A stretch of 64,000 nt of DNA from Streptomyces chumphonensis (lineage in GTDB: Bacteria; Actinomycetota; Actinomycetes; Streptomycetales; Streptomycetaceae), in contig NZ_JACXYU010000001.1 in the NCBI RefSeq assembly GCF_014779715.1, forward strand, positions 434,001 to 498,000, in the 5' to 3' direction. The notes beneath the pieces were generated by a model, which was given only the letters and a program-made list of their open reading frames with translations, had not been told where the DNA came from and searched no databases. Shown here in pieces: positions 25,216 to 33,427 of the stretch. The first letter of the stretch is position 1. Every line of letters begins with the position of its first letter. A program made the translations under genes and the position numbers.

Positions 25216-26394
25216 GTGAACGCAGCACAGCCGCTGGACGTCCAGCCCACGCCGCTGGCCCTGCTGCTCCTCGGCCGGGAGGCCGACCCCAGGAGCGAAC
25301 GCGGCGTCGAGTGCCCCGGCGACCTCCCCGCACCCTCGGACCCCGACCTGGTGGCCCGCGCCCGTGCGGCCAAGGAGGCGCTCGGTGAGCGCGTCTTCGT
25401 GCTCGGCCACCACTACCAGCGCGACGAGGTCATCCAGTTCGCCGACGTCACGGGCGACTCCTTCAAGCTGGCCAAGGACGCCGCCGCCCGTCCGCAGGCG
25501 GAGTACATCGTCTTCTGCGGTGTGCACTTCATGGCCGAGTCGGCCGACATCCTCACCTCCGACGACCAGCAGGTCGTCCTCCCCGACCTGGCGGCCGGCT
25601 GCTCGATGGCCGACATGGCCACGGCGGAGCAGGTCGCCGAGTGCTGGGACGTGCTGGGCGAGGCCGGGGTGGCCGACGTCACCGTGCCCGTCTCCTACAT
25701 GAACTCCTCGGCGGACATCAAGGCGTTCACCGGTCGGCACGGCGGCACGATCTGCACCTCCTCCAACGCCCGCCGCGCCCTGGACTGGGCCTTCGAGAAC
25801 GGCGAGAAGGTCCTCTTCCTGCCCGACCAGCACCTCGGGCGCAACACCGCCGTGCGCGACATGGGCCTGTCCCTGGAGGACTGCGTCGTCTACAACCCGC
25901 ACAGGCCGAACGGCGGGCTGAGCACCGAGGAACTGCGCGCCGCGAAGATGATCCTGTGGCGCGGCCACTGCTCCGTGCACGGCCGGTTCTCGCTGGACTC
26001 GGTCAACGACGTGCGCGCGCGGATGCCCGGAGTGAACGTGCTGGTGCACCCGGAGTGCAAGCACGAGGTCGTCGCCGCCGCCGACTTCGTCGGCTCGACG
26101 GAGTACATCATCAAGACCCTCGACGCGGCGCCCGCCGGGTCGAAGTGGGCGATCGGCACGGAGCTGAACCTCGTGCGGCGGCTGGCCGACCGCTACGCCG
26201 CCGAGGGCAAGGAGATCGCCTTCCTCGACAAGACGGTGTGCTTCTGCTCGACGATGAACCGCATCGACCTGCCGCACCTGGTGTGGGCGCTGGAGTCGCT
26301 GGCGGCCGGCACGGTCGTCAACCGCATCCGGGTCGACCCCGAGACGGAGAAGTTCGCCAAGCTGGCGCTGGAGCGCATGCTCGCCCTGCCGTGA
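25216..26394 (+). CDS. nadA: Quinolinate synthase
   Basis: A 392-residue NadA that condenses iminoaspartate with dihydroxyacetone phosphate to quinolinate in de novo NAD synthesis. The 4Fe-4S ligand candidates are in YIVFCGVHFMAESAD (near 101), WRGHCSVHGRF (near 252) and KTVCFCSTMNRID (342/344). HHYQRDEVIQFADVTGDS and CKHEVVAAADF are also family motifs. The GTG at 25216 is preferred over the in-frame GTG at 25207, because the GAGGAG ribosome site lies 8 nt before 25216 and overlaps 25207. nadB and nadC are not in the window. Confidence 0.95.
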   Translation: MNAAQPLDVQPTPLALLLLGREADPRSERGVECPGDLPAPSDPDLVARARAAKEALGERVFVLGHHYQRDEVIQFADVTGDSFKLAKDAAARPQAEYIVFCGVHFMAESADILTSDDQQVVLPDLAAGCSMADMATAEQVAECWDVLGEAGVADVTVPVSYMNSSADIKAFTGRHGGTICTSSNARRALDWAFENGEKVLFLPDQHLGRNTAVRDMGLSLEDCVVYNPHRPNGGLSTEELRAAKMILWRGHCSVHGRFSLDSVNDVRARMPGVNVLVHPECKHEVVAAADFVGSTEYIIKTLDAAPAGSKWAIGTELNLVRRLADRYAAEGKEIAFLDKTVCFCSTMNRIDLPHLVWALESLAAGTVVNRIRVDPETEKFAKLALERMLALP

Positions 26395-26419
26395 CCCTCC
26401 CCACCGGCCGCTGACGGCG

Positions 26420-26447
26420 CCGGGTGGCTCCGCGCGGAGCCACCCGG
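26420..26447. terminator. Bidirectional terminator hairpin
   Basis: A perfect 13-bp stem (26420-26432 with 26435-26447, arm CCGGGTGGCTCCG) lies between convergent nadA and the methyltransferase gene. Confidence 0.75.
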
Positions 26448-26501
26448 GGCTCGGCGTGCGGGACCCGGGCGTGCGGCGCCGCGCCGAACCCGCGGGCCGG
26501 G

Positions 26502-27308
26502 TCAGTCGCGCGTCGCGCAGAGGTGGAGGAGCGGGGCGACGGACCGGTAGGGGTCGGTGGCCCCCGCGCGCTCCTCCGCCGCCAGCAGCGGCTCCAGCTC
26601 CCCCTCCGACGGCTGCCGGTGCGGCGCGGGGCCGGGCTCCGTCCGGTGGCCGGTGAACACCCCCACGCCGTACCAGGTCCGCAGGGGCACCCCGGTGCCG
26701 GCGAGGGCCGCCGTCAGCGCACCGAGCCGGTCGGCCCGCGCCGCCACGCCGACGTGGTCGGTGCAGTGCGGATCGTCGAACGCGGTCAGCGCGCCCGCCC
26801 AGTCACCCGCCAGCCCCGGCCCCACGGCCAGTGCGTCGGCGTTGCGCACCAGCAGGGACAGCAGACCGCCGGCGGCCAGCACCCGGGCCAGTCCCGCCAG
26901 CAGCGGGCCCGGCTCCTCGACGTACATGAGCACGCCGTGGCACAGGACGGCGTCGAACGTCCCGGGCCGGAACAGCGCGCCGGTCGCCCGGGCGTCCCCG
27001 GTGAGGAGCCGCACGCGCCGACGCACACCCGGCGGCTCGCACTCCAGCGCGTCCCGGGCCGACCGCAGCATGCGGGGGTCGAGATCGAGTCCGGTGACCT
27101 CGTGGCCGAGACGGGCCAGCCGCAGCGTCTGCGCACCCTCACCGGCACCCACGTCCAGCACGCGCAGGCGTCGGCCCACCGGGAAGCGGGCCGCCAGCTC
27201 GGCGTCGAGCCGGCGGGAGACGAGCGTGCGTTCCACGAGGTCACGCAGCGCCGTGGCGTCGCCGGGCAGACGTCCGTCGGCACCGAACGCCTGAGTGGGA
27301 ACGGCCAT
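26502..27308 (-). CDS. Class I SAM-dependent methyltransferase
   Basis: A 268-residue methyltransferase with motif I VLDVGAGEGAQTLRLA (residues about 50-65), the acidic end of strand 2 in VTGLDLDPRML, GDARATG as motif II region, and FDAVLCHGVLMYVEEP as motif III. It resembles the CmoA/SmtA-like fold; an upstream operon partner gives no substrate clue. Its ATG (27308) overlaps the stop of the DUF3043 gene by one base (TGATG), indicating translational coupling. The substrate is unknown. Confidence 0.85.
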   Translation of the reverse strand: MAVPTQAFGADGRLPGDATALRDLVERTLVSRRLDAELAARFPVGRRLRVLDVGAGEGAQTLRLARLGHEVTGLDLDPRMLRSARDALECEPPGVRRRVRLLTGDARATGALFRPGTFDAVLCHGVLMYVEEPGPLLAGLARVLAAGGLLSLLVRNADALAVGPGLAGDWAGALTAFDDPHCTDHVGVAARADRLGALTAALAGTGVPLRTWYGVGVFTGHRTEPGPAPHRQPSEGELEPLLAAEERAGATDPYRSVAPLLHLCATRD

Positions 27309-27907
27309 CAGCGGCGCGGCGACTCGCCACGGGCGATCTGCGGCTTGGGCAGCCGCATCCGCCGCATCTGGAGGGTGCGCATGATGGCGTACATGGTGAC
27401 GCCGCGCAGGTTCTCGTCGGGGAAGCGCTCCCGCAGGGCCTTCTTCAGGCGGCGCGCGGTGAGCACCGAGTCGACGACGATCATCGCGATGACGCCCATC
27501 CACAGCACCAGCGAGATGTTCTTCGCCTGGACGCTGGGCACGATGCTCAGGATCAGGATGAGCACGGCGATGGGCAGGAAGAACTCCGCGACGTGCCACT
27601 TGGAGTCGATGAAGTCGCGGGCGAACCGGCGCGGCTGGCCCCGGTCACGCAGCGGGAGGTAGCGCTCGTCACCGGTGGCGAGCGCCTGGCGCTGCCGGGC
27701 CATGTCGGCCCGGCGCGCCTCGCGGGCCCGCTTGGCGGCCTCCTTGCGGTCGGCCGGCGGCTTGGAGATCGAGCGGCGCTGCGCCTGCGCCTCGCGCCGC
27801 TTGGGCGTGGGACGGCCCTTGGGCGCCTGCGGGTCGCGCTGCGGGGTCAGATCCTCGACCGGCTCGGTGGCCGGGGACTGAGCTTCCTTGGAACGGCTTC
27901 GGAACAC
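27308..27907 (-). CDS. DUF3043 membrane protein
   Basis: A 199-residue protein. The N-terminal 90 residues are highly charged and rich in Lys/Arg/Gln (KRREAQAQRRSISKP, DRKEAAKRAREARRADMARQ). Two membrane helices follow (FFLPIAVLILILSIVPSV near 118-136 and LVLWMGVIAMIVVDSVL near 145-162), then a basic C-terminal tail. This matches DUF3043 proteins, which are conserved in Actinobacteria and of unknown role; the basic tail suggests membrane-proximal binding of RNA, DNA or acidic lipids. The GTG at 27907 follows TAGGCT by 7 bp and has no clear ribosome site, so it is probably leaderless. Confidence 0.82.
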   Translation of the reverse strand: MFRSRSKEAQSPATEPVEDLTPQRDPQAPKGRPTPKRREAQAQRRSISKPPADRKEAAKRAREARRADMARQRQALATGDERYLPLRDRGQPRRFARDFIDSKWHVAEFFLPIAVLILILSIVPSVQAKNISLVLWMGVIAMIVVDSVLTARRLKKALRERFPDENLRGVTMYAIMRTLQMRRMRLPKPQIARGESPRR

Positions 27908-27914
27908 GTGTCCC

Positions 27915-27920
27915 AGCCTA
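27915..27920 (-). promoter_or_regulatory. TAGGCT -10 element for a leaderless DUF3043 transcript
   Basis: On the minus strand TAGGCT lies 7 bp before the GTG at 27907. The hexamer is a classic streptomycete -10 and the spacing would put the RNA start at or next to the start codon. No good -35 is visible. Confidence 0.4.
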
Positions 27921-28190
27921 CGGTGTGCGTGGGTGTGTCCCCCACCCGCACGGGGAACGATCCCGCAACGGTGACCCTCCCCCGGTGCGACGGGGCGGAT
28001 CTTTCGCCTCCGCCGCAACGGTCGACCCCCTTTCGGGCGTCTCCACCCCTGGCGGGAGGCACCGGCGCCACGATCGTCCCGGAGAAGGAGCGCATCGGGG
28101 CGCGCACGGTGCGGTAATGGAAGCAGGGCCCGTACTGTGGGTTCTGTAGGGATGCCGAGGCGAACAGTCCGAAGGGGGCGCGCGAGGCCC

Positions 28191-28988
28191 ATGAGCGGTG
28201 TCATGAAGCGGATGGGGATGCTGTTCCGCGCGAAGGCCAACAAGGCCCTGGACCGGGCCGAGGACCCGCGCGAGACGCTCGACTACTCCTACCAGAAGCA
28301 GTTGGAGCTGCTGCAGAAGGTGCGCCGCGGCGTGGCCGACGTGGCCACGTCACGCAAGCGCCTGGAGTTGCAGCTCAACCAGCTGAACCAGCAGTCCGGG
28401 AAGCTGGAGGAGCAGAGCAGGAAGGCGCTGTCGCTCGGCCGGGAGGACCTGGCCCGAGAGGCGCTCACCCGCAGGGCGGCGCTGCAGCAGCAGGTCACGG
28501 ACCTGGAGACGCAGCACCAGACCCTGCAGGGCGAGGAGGAGAAGCTCACCCTGGCGGCGCAGCGGCTCCAGGCGAAGGTCGACGCCTTCCGCACGAAGAA
28601 GGAGACGATCAAGGCCACGTACACGGCGGCCCAGGCGCAGACGCGGATCGGTGAGGCGTTCACCGGCATCTCGGAGGAGATGGGCGACGTCGGGCTGGCC
28701 GTCCAGCGGGCGGAGGACCGCACGGCGCAGCTCCAGGCCCGGGCGGGCGCGATCGACGAGCTGCTGGCGTCGGGCGCGCTGGACGACCCGACGGGCACCG
28801 CCAAGGACGACATCAGCGCGGAGCTGGACCGCATCTCCGGCGGCTCCGACGTGGAGCTGGAGCTCCAGCGGATGAAGGCCGAGCTGTCGGGCGGCTCCGG
28901 CGGTGGCCAGCAGGCCATCGAGGGCGGCGCCCCCGGCACCGGTCAGGGGCAGTCCCAGCAGGACGCCCCCCGGTTCGACAAGCAGTGA
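28191..28988 (+). CDS. pspA: PspA/IM30 family envelope-stress protein
   Basis: A 265-residue PspA homologue. It has an amphipathic N-terminal helix (MKRMGMLFRAKANKALDRAEDP), long helical coiled coils (about 25-185), the ERD-like QRAEDRTAQLQARAGAIDELL segment and a Gly/Gln-rich tail (SGGSGGGQQAIEGG). It polymerises on stressed membranes and helps preserve the proton-motive force. The ATG at 28191 is supported by similarity to the S. coelicolor protein as I remember it; an in-frame ATG at 28203 and an upstream frame also exist. It is followed directly by pspAA. Confidence 0.93.
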   Translation: MSGVMKRMGMLFRAKANKALDRAEDPRETLDYSYQKQLELLQKVRRGVADVATSRKRLELQLNQLNQQSGKLEEQSRKALSLGREDLAREALTRRAALQQQVTDLETQHQTLQGEEEKLTLAAQRLQAKVDAFRTKKETIKATYTAAQAQTRIGEAFTGISEEMGDVGLAVQRAEDRTAQLQARAGAIDELLASGALDDPTGTAKDDISAELDRISGGSDVELELQRMKAELSGGSGGGQQAIEGGAPGTGQGQSQQDAPRFDKQ

Positions 28989-29019
28989 CGGCCGCGGGCC
29001 CCGCACGAAGGAGCGCGAC

Positions 29020-29301
29020 GTGATCGTACGGATCATGGGGGAAGGCCAGGTGAAGCTCGACGACAACCACCTGGCGGAGTTGGACAAGCTGGACGACGAG
29101 TTGCAGCGGGAGCTCGACAGCGGCGACGAGGCGGGGTTCCGCCGCACGCTGCTGGGTCTGCTCGACGCCGTCCACCGGCTCGGTACACCGCTGCCGGACG
29201 ACGCGCTGGAGCCGTCCGAGCTGATCCTCCCCGAACGCGAGGCGACGATCGACGAGGTCCGCGCGATGCTCACCGAGGACGGGCTGTTCCCGAACCCGTG
29301 A
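29020..29301 (+). CDS. pspAA: PspA-associated protein PspAA
   Basis: A 93-residue acidic protein starting VIVRIMGEGQVKLDDNHLAELDKLD, the hallmark N-terminus of PspAA. It ends LPEREATIDEVRAMLTEDGLF. It contains no membrane segment and is thought to partner PspA in actinobacterial/cyanobacterial membrane-stress systems. The GTG at 29020 has AAGGAG 8 nt upstream. It begins 31 bp after pspA and is followed by an 18-bp terminator hairpin, so the two form a short operon. Confidence 0.88.
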   Translation: MIVRIMGEGQVKLDDNHLAELDKLDDELQRELDSGDEAGFRRTLLGLLDAVHRLGTPLPDDALEPSELILPEREATIDEVRAMLTEDGLFPNP

Positions 29302-29333
29302 CGTGCCGCCCGGCGCGCACCCGGCATCCCTGA

Positions 29334-29382
29334 CGAGGGCGCCGGGGCCACCCCCTCCCGGGGTGTGGCCCCGGCGCCCTCG
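29334..29382 (+). terminator. Terminator of the pspA-pspAA operon
   Basis: A perfect 18-bp stem (29334-29351 with 29365-29382) with a further C-rich/G-rich inner pairing lies 33 bp beyond the pspAA stop. Confidence 0.85.
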
Positions 29383-29479
29383 CGTGCGCGGGGGGGCCAC
29401 GGCCGAGCAAGAGGGGCGGGCCCGCCGTTCGGCCGCGCTCTCCGGGCGGGCGAGGGGGCGCCGAGGCGACAATCCGCTC

Positions 29480-30595
29480 ATGACGGTTGCCCTGGTCCGC
29501 TCCCCCGCACGCCGGTCCGTCGTCCGCTGCGCCGCCGCGCTGTGCACGGGTGCGCTGCTGGCGGGCTGCGCGGGCGTCGAGGGGAGCGACCCCTCGGCGC
29601 GCCGTGCCTCCGGTGCCCCCGCGCCCGCCCCGTCCACCCCCGGCGCGTCCACGGAACGCCCGGACCCGCCGGACCCGACGGATCCGGACGCGCTCCAGGA
29701 GCGCTACCAGCGCGTCGTGCGGGACGTCCTGCCGTCCGTCGTCCAGATCACCACCGAGGAGCAGCTCGGCTCGGGCGTGGTCTACGACGATCAGGGCCAC
29801 ATCGTCACCAACGCCCACGTGGTGGCGGACGCCGGGAGCTTCGAGGTCGGTCTGGCCACCGGCGGCCGTCCGCTGAAGGCGGAGCTGGTCGCCGCCTACG
29901 AGGACCAGGACCTGGCCGTCATCCGGCTGACCGATCCCCCGCGCGCGCTGCACCCGGCGGTGTTCGGGGACTCGGCGAAGGTGCGGGTCGGGCAGATCGT
30001 GCTGGCCATGGGCAACCCGCTGGGCCTGTCCTCCAGCGTCACCCAGGGCATCGTCTCGGCGGTGGGCCGCTCGGTGAGCGAGGGCGAGGGGCGGGCCACC
30101 ATCGGGAACATGGTGCAGACGTCCGCCGCGATCAACCCGGGCAACAGCGGCGGCGCGCTCGTCGACCTCGCGGGCCGGGTCATCGGCATCCCGACGCTGG
30201 CGGCGCGCGACCCGCAGTTCGGCGCGGCTCCGGCGCCGGGGATCGGCTTCGCCATCCCGGCGTCGACGGTGCGCGACCTGGCGGGCCAGATGATCCGGCA
30301 CGGCGAGGTCGTCGACCCCGACAGGGCGGCGCTGGGCGTCACCGTGCGCACCGTGCTGGGTGACGACTTCCAGCCCGCGGGCGTGTCGGTCGTCGACGTG
30401 ACCGGGGACGGGCCGGCGGACGCGGCGGGGCTGCGCCCCGGGGACCTCATCGTGCGGGTCGACGAGGACGAGATCACCGACGTCGTCGGCCTCGCGGAGG
30501 CCCTGGCCGGGCACAGCCCCGGCGACCGCGTGGCCGTCACGGTCCGCCGGGGCGGAGCCCGGGAGCGGGCCACCGTGACCCTCGGGGAGGCGTGA
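29480..30595 (+). CDS. HtrA/DegP-like S1C serine protease, lipoprotein with PDZ domain
   Basis: A 371-residue protease with lipobox LLAGC (Cys30), a Pro/Ser/Thr-rich linker to about residue 70 and a trypsin-like domain. The triad is H113 (VTNAHVVAD), D144 (DQDLAVIRL) and S223 (NPGNSGGALVD). A C-terminal PDZ domain (about 275-368) has the GVSVVDVTGDGPADAAGLRPGD carboxylate-binding region split across residues 300-321. It degrades or chaperones misfolded proteins outside the membrane. The start at 29480 has only a distant GAGG, and a GACAAT lies just upstream, so a leaderless start is possible. It follows pspAA, matching an envelope-stress theme. Confidence 0.92.
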   Translation: MTVALVRSPARRSVVRCAAALCTGALLAGCAGVEGSDPSARRASGAPAPAPSTPGASTERPDPPDPTDPDALQERYQRVVRDVLPSVVQITTEEQLGSGVVYDDQGHIVTNAHVVADAGSFEVGLATGGRPLKAELVAAYEDQDLAVIRLTDPPRALHPAVFGDSAKVRVGQIVLAMGNPLGLSSSVTQGIVSAVGRSVSEGEGRATIGNMVQTSAAINPGNSGGALVDLAGRVIGIPTLAARDPQFGAAPAPGIGFAIPASTVRDLAGQMIRHGEVVDPDRAALGVTVRTVLGDDFQPAGVSVVDVTGDGPADAAGLRPGDLIVRVDEDEITDVVGLAEALAGHSPGDRVAVTVRRGGARERATVTLGEA

Positions 30596-30646
30596 GGCCG
30601 CCGCCGGGGAGCCGGGGACGCGTGAAGCCCGGACGGGCGCCCCCGG

Positions 30647-30856
30647 CTACTCGGCGGCGGCGTGCAGGCTCATGGGGCCGTAGACCTCGGTGCCGTCCTC
30701 CAGGAGCCGGACCTGGTCGACGCCGCCGTCCAGCAGCTCCTTCCAGGTCTCTCCCACCCAGGACTCGGCGTCGCCCTGGGTGGAGAAGTCCTCGACGGCG
30801 ACCGGTGGGTCCACCCGGTTGCCGTCGACCGTCTCGAACTGCCACGTCCATGCCAT
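30647..30856 (-). CDS. Small conserved-looking acidic protein (69 aa)
   Basis: A 69-residue acidic protein, MAWTWQFETVDGNRVDPP at its N-terminus and VYGPMSLHAAAE at its C-terminus. A predicted beta strand pair and an amphipathic helix (DAESWVGETWKELLDGG) suggest a small alpha-beta fold. I recognise no domain. The ATG at 30856 has GGAGGC upstream on the minus strand. It lies between the HtrA-like gene (convergent) and the divergent cobU gene. Codon third positions are G/C throughout, supporting it as a real gene. Confidence 0.7.
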   Translation of the reverse strand: MAWTWQFETVDGNRVDPPVAVEDFSTQGDAESWVGETWKELLDGGVDQVRLLEDGTEVYGPMSLHAAAE

Positions 30857-31008
30857 GTCCGCCTCCTGGGCGCGCTCGGAGATTGCCGGAAGATCACGGG
30901 CATCCTGCCCGCAGCGTACGCGGGCAGTCCCCGCCGGGCGGACGAACCCGGCACGACGACGGCGGAGGTCCCCGTGCCGTCCCCGGACCGACGCGAGACG
31001 ATCGAGGC

Positions 31009-32214
31009 GTGGACGTCACTCTGCTCGGCACCGGCGCACCGGCCGGTCTCCCCCGCCCCCACTGCCCCTGCGCCGTGTGCGCGAGCTCGACCGGCCCCCG
31101 GGCGCGGGCCGCCACCGCGGTGCTGGTGGACGACACGCTGCTCATCGACCTGACGCCCGGCCCGGCGTTCGCCGCCGCCCGCGCCGGCCGGTCGCTGCAC
31201 GGCGTCCGGCAGGTCCTGCTGTCCCACCCGCAGGACGGGCCCCCGATGGAGGTGCCGGCCGGACTGCCCGCGCCCGTGCGCGTCCCCGACGGGCAGGACC
31301 TCGCGCTGATCAGCGGGCACCGCGTGCGGGCCGTCGCCCTGGACACACCGGGCACCGGCTACGCCGTCACCGGCCCGGACGGCCGGCGCCTGCTCTACCT
31401 GCCGCCCGGCGCCGCCACGGCGGGCGGGGGCGCGCCCCCGGCCCCCTACGACCTGGTGCTGCTGGACGTCCTCGGCCGCCCCGAGGCCCTCGCCCGGCTG
31501 CGGGCCTCGGGCGCCGTGGGACCGGCGACCGACGTCGTGGCCGTCCACGTGGACCACACCGTGCCCCCGGGGGCGGAGCTGCACCGGCGGCTGGCCGCCC
31601 TCGGGACCCGCGCCGAGCCGGACGGCACGACGCTGGCCGCCGCCGCCTTCCACGACGTGCCGGACGTGCCGCGCCGCACGCTCGTGCTGGGCGGGGCCCG
31701 CTCGGGGAAGTCGCTGGAGGCGGAGCGGCGGCTGGCCGCGGCTCCGGACGTCGTCTACGTCGCCACCGGCGGCACCCGGGAGGGCGACGAGGACTGGGCG
31801 GCGCGCGTCGACGCCCACCGGCGGCGGCGCCCGGCGTCCTGGCGCACGGTCGAGACGTGGGACCTCACGCCCCTGCTCGCCGAGGACGGGCCGCCGCTGC
31901 TCCTCGACTGCCTGTCGCTGTGGTTGGCGCACGCGATGGACGCGGTGGACGCCTGGTCCGACACCGTGTGGGAGAACGGCGGCGCGCGCCGGCTCGCCGA
32001 GCGCACCGAGGCGCTGACGCGGGCGGTGCGGGCGACGTCCCGCACGGTCGTCGCCGTGAGCAACGAGGTCGGATCGGGCGTCCACCCCGCGACCGCCTCG
32101 GGCCGCCGGTACCGGGACGAACTGGGCCGTCTGAACGCCGCGTTCGCCGCCGAGTGCGAGCACGTCCTGCTCGTCGTCGCCGGGAACGCGGTCGTGCTCC
32201 GGGGTGCGGACTGA
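31009..32214 (+). CDS. cobU: CobU-type adenosylcobinamide kinase/guanylyltransferase with N-terminal MBL-like domain
   Basis: A 401-residue fusion. The C-terminal about 180 residues are CobU: P-loop LVLGGARSGKSLEAERR (near 224), YVATGGTREGDEDWAARVDAHRRRRP, and LLLDCLSLWL and VSNEVGSGVHP motifs. It phosphorylates adenosylcobinamide and transfers GMP to it in cobalamin assembly. The N-terminal about 215 residues resemble a metallo-beta-lactamase/PhnP-type fold (VDVTLLGTGAPAGLPRPHCPC, VLLSHPQDGPP). The full HxHxDH metal motif is absent (SHPQDG), so that half is probably not a functional hydrolase. The GTG at 31009 is a best guess, since no strong ribosome site is near. cobT follows. Confidence 0.85.
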   Translation: MDVTLLGTGAPAGLPRPHCPCAVCASSTGPRARAATAVLVDDTLLIDLTPGPAFAAARAGRSLHGVRQVLLSHPQDGPPMEVPAGLPAPVRVPDGQDLALISGHRVRAVALDTPGTGYAVTGPDGRRLLYLPPGAATAGGGAPPAPYDLVLLDVLGRPEALARLRASGAVGPATDVVAVHVDHTVPPGAELHRRLAALGTRAEPDGTTLAAAAFHDVPDVPRRTLVLGGARSGKSLEAERRLAAAPDVVYVATGGTREGDEDWAARVDAHRRRRPASWRTVETWDLTPLLAEDGPPLLLDCLSLWLAHAMDAVDAWSDTVWENGGARRLAERTEALTRAVRATSRTVVAVSNEVGSGVHPATASGRRYRDELGRLNAAFAAECEHVLLVVAGNAVVLRGAD

Positions 32215-32268
32215 CGCCCCGGCACCGGGCCCGCCGACGCGTCCGCCGCGCCGGGTAACCTCGCCCCC

Positions 32269-33378
32269 ATGAGCGAAGACCGCCTCAACCTGGACGACTT
32301 CGGCGACCTCATCGAACGGCCCGACGGCGGCGTCCGGCGGGACGCGGAGGAGCGCCGGCTGCGCACCGCGCCCCCGCGCGGCGCCCTCGGGCGGCTCGAC
32401 GAGCTCGGCGTGTGGCTCGCGGCGGCCCAGGGCCGGGTGCCGGTGGCCCCGGTCGAGCGGCCCCGCATGGTCGTGTTCGCCGGGGACCACGGCGTCGCGG
32501 AGCTGGGGGTCTCCGGCCGGCCGGCGGGCTCCGCCCACACGCTGGTGCGGGCGGCGCTGGACGGCACCGGCGCGGCGGCGATCCTGGCCCGGCTGGCGGA
32601 CGTGCCGGTGCGGGTCGTCGACATGGGGCTCGACTGCGACCCCGGTGAGCTGCCCGCCGAGGTGACCCGCCACCGGGTCCGGCGCGGGAGCGGGCGGCTG
32701 GACGTCGAGGACGCGCTCACCGCGCAGGAGGCCGAGCGGGCGTTCCGGGCGGGGATGGCCGTCGCCGACGAGGAGGCCGACGCCGGTACCGACGCCGTCG
32801 TGCTCGGCGACCTGAGCGTCGGCGGCACGACCGCCGCCGGCGTCCTCGTCGCCGCGCTGTGCGGGACGGACGCCTCGGTGGTGACCGGCCGGGGCGGCAC
32901 CGGGATCGACGACCTGGCGTGGATGCGCAAGTGCGCCGCCGTCCGCGACGGGCTGCGGCGCGCCCGTCCCGCCCTGGGGGACCCGCTGCGGCTGCTGGCC
33001 GTCACGGGCGGCGCGGACCTCACGGCGATGACGGGCTTCCTGCTCCAGTCGGCGGTCCGCCGCACGCCGGTGATCCTCGACGGCGTCGTCTCCGCCGCCT
33101 GCGCCCTGGTCGCCCAGCGGGTCGCGTTCCGGGCCACCGACTGGTGGCTGGCGGGGCAGCGCAGCGGTGAGCCCGGCCAGGCCCGAGCCCTGGACCGCAT
33201 GGCGCTCGACCCGCTGCTGGACCAGGGCGTGACCGTCGGCGAGGGCGCCGGGGCGCTGCTCGCGCTCCCGCTCGTGCGGGCCGCCGCCGCGCTCGCCGCC
33301 GAACTGCCCGTCGACGCCCCGGCCGACGCGCCCGTGGGCGCCCCCGCCGGGCCGGACGCCGGGCTCGACGCGACCTGA
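32269..33378 (+). CDS. cobT: Nicotinate-nucleotide-dimethylbenzimidazole phosphoribosyltransferase
   Basis: A 369-residue CobT that makes alpha-ribazole phosphate for the lower cobalamin ligand. Family motifs include MVVFAGDHGVAELGVS (near 66), GDLSVGGTTAAGVLVAAL (near 179), VTGRGGTGIDD, ILDGVVSAACALVAQ and the catalytic Glu in GVTVGEGAGALLALPL (near 322). The N-terminal 30 residues and the Ala/Pro/Asp-rich last 25 residues (DAPADAPVGAPAGPDAG) are extensions. It sits 55 bp after cobU on the same strand. A 7-bp tandem repeat follows its stop. Confidence 0.93.
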   Translation: MSEDRLNLDDFGDLIERPDGGVRRDAEERRLRTAPPRGALGRLDELGVWLAAAQGRVPVAPVERPRMVVFAGDHGVAELGVSGRPAGSAHTLVRAALDGTGAAAILARLADVPVRVVDMGLDCDPGELPAEVTRHRVRRGSGRLDVEDALTAQEAERAFRAGMAVADEEADAGTDAVVLGDLSVGGTTAAGVLVAALCGTDASVVTGRGGTGIDDLAWMRKCAAVRDGLRRARPALGDPLRLLAVTGGADLTAMTGFLLQSAVRRTPVILDGVVSAACALVAQRVAFRATDWWLAGQRSGEPGQARALDRMALDPLLDQGVTVGEGAGALLALPLVRAAAALAAELPVDAPADAPVGAPAGPDAGLDAT

Positions 33379-33399
33379 CCCCCCGCCGTCGGGCGTCGG

Positions 33400-33427
33400 C
33401 GTCAGGCGTCAGGCGTCAGGCGTCAGG
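33400..33427. repeat. 7-bp tandem repeat CGTCAGG, four copies
   Basis: Four perfect copies of CGTCAGG (33400-33427) lie between convergent cobT and the membrane-protein gene. Read on the minus strand the array carries TGA in successive frames, and the neighbouring gene's stop (33425-33423) falls in the last unit. Copy-number change would therefore add or remove bases at the gene's end without destroying termination. Confidence 0.85.

Noticed and set aside
25125..25388. ATG frame upstream of and overlapping nadA
   Set aside because: It runs out of frame into nadA for most of its length and is Pro/Arg-rich; no convincing ribosome site.
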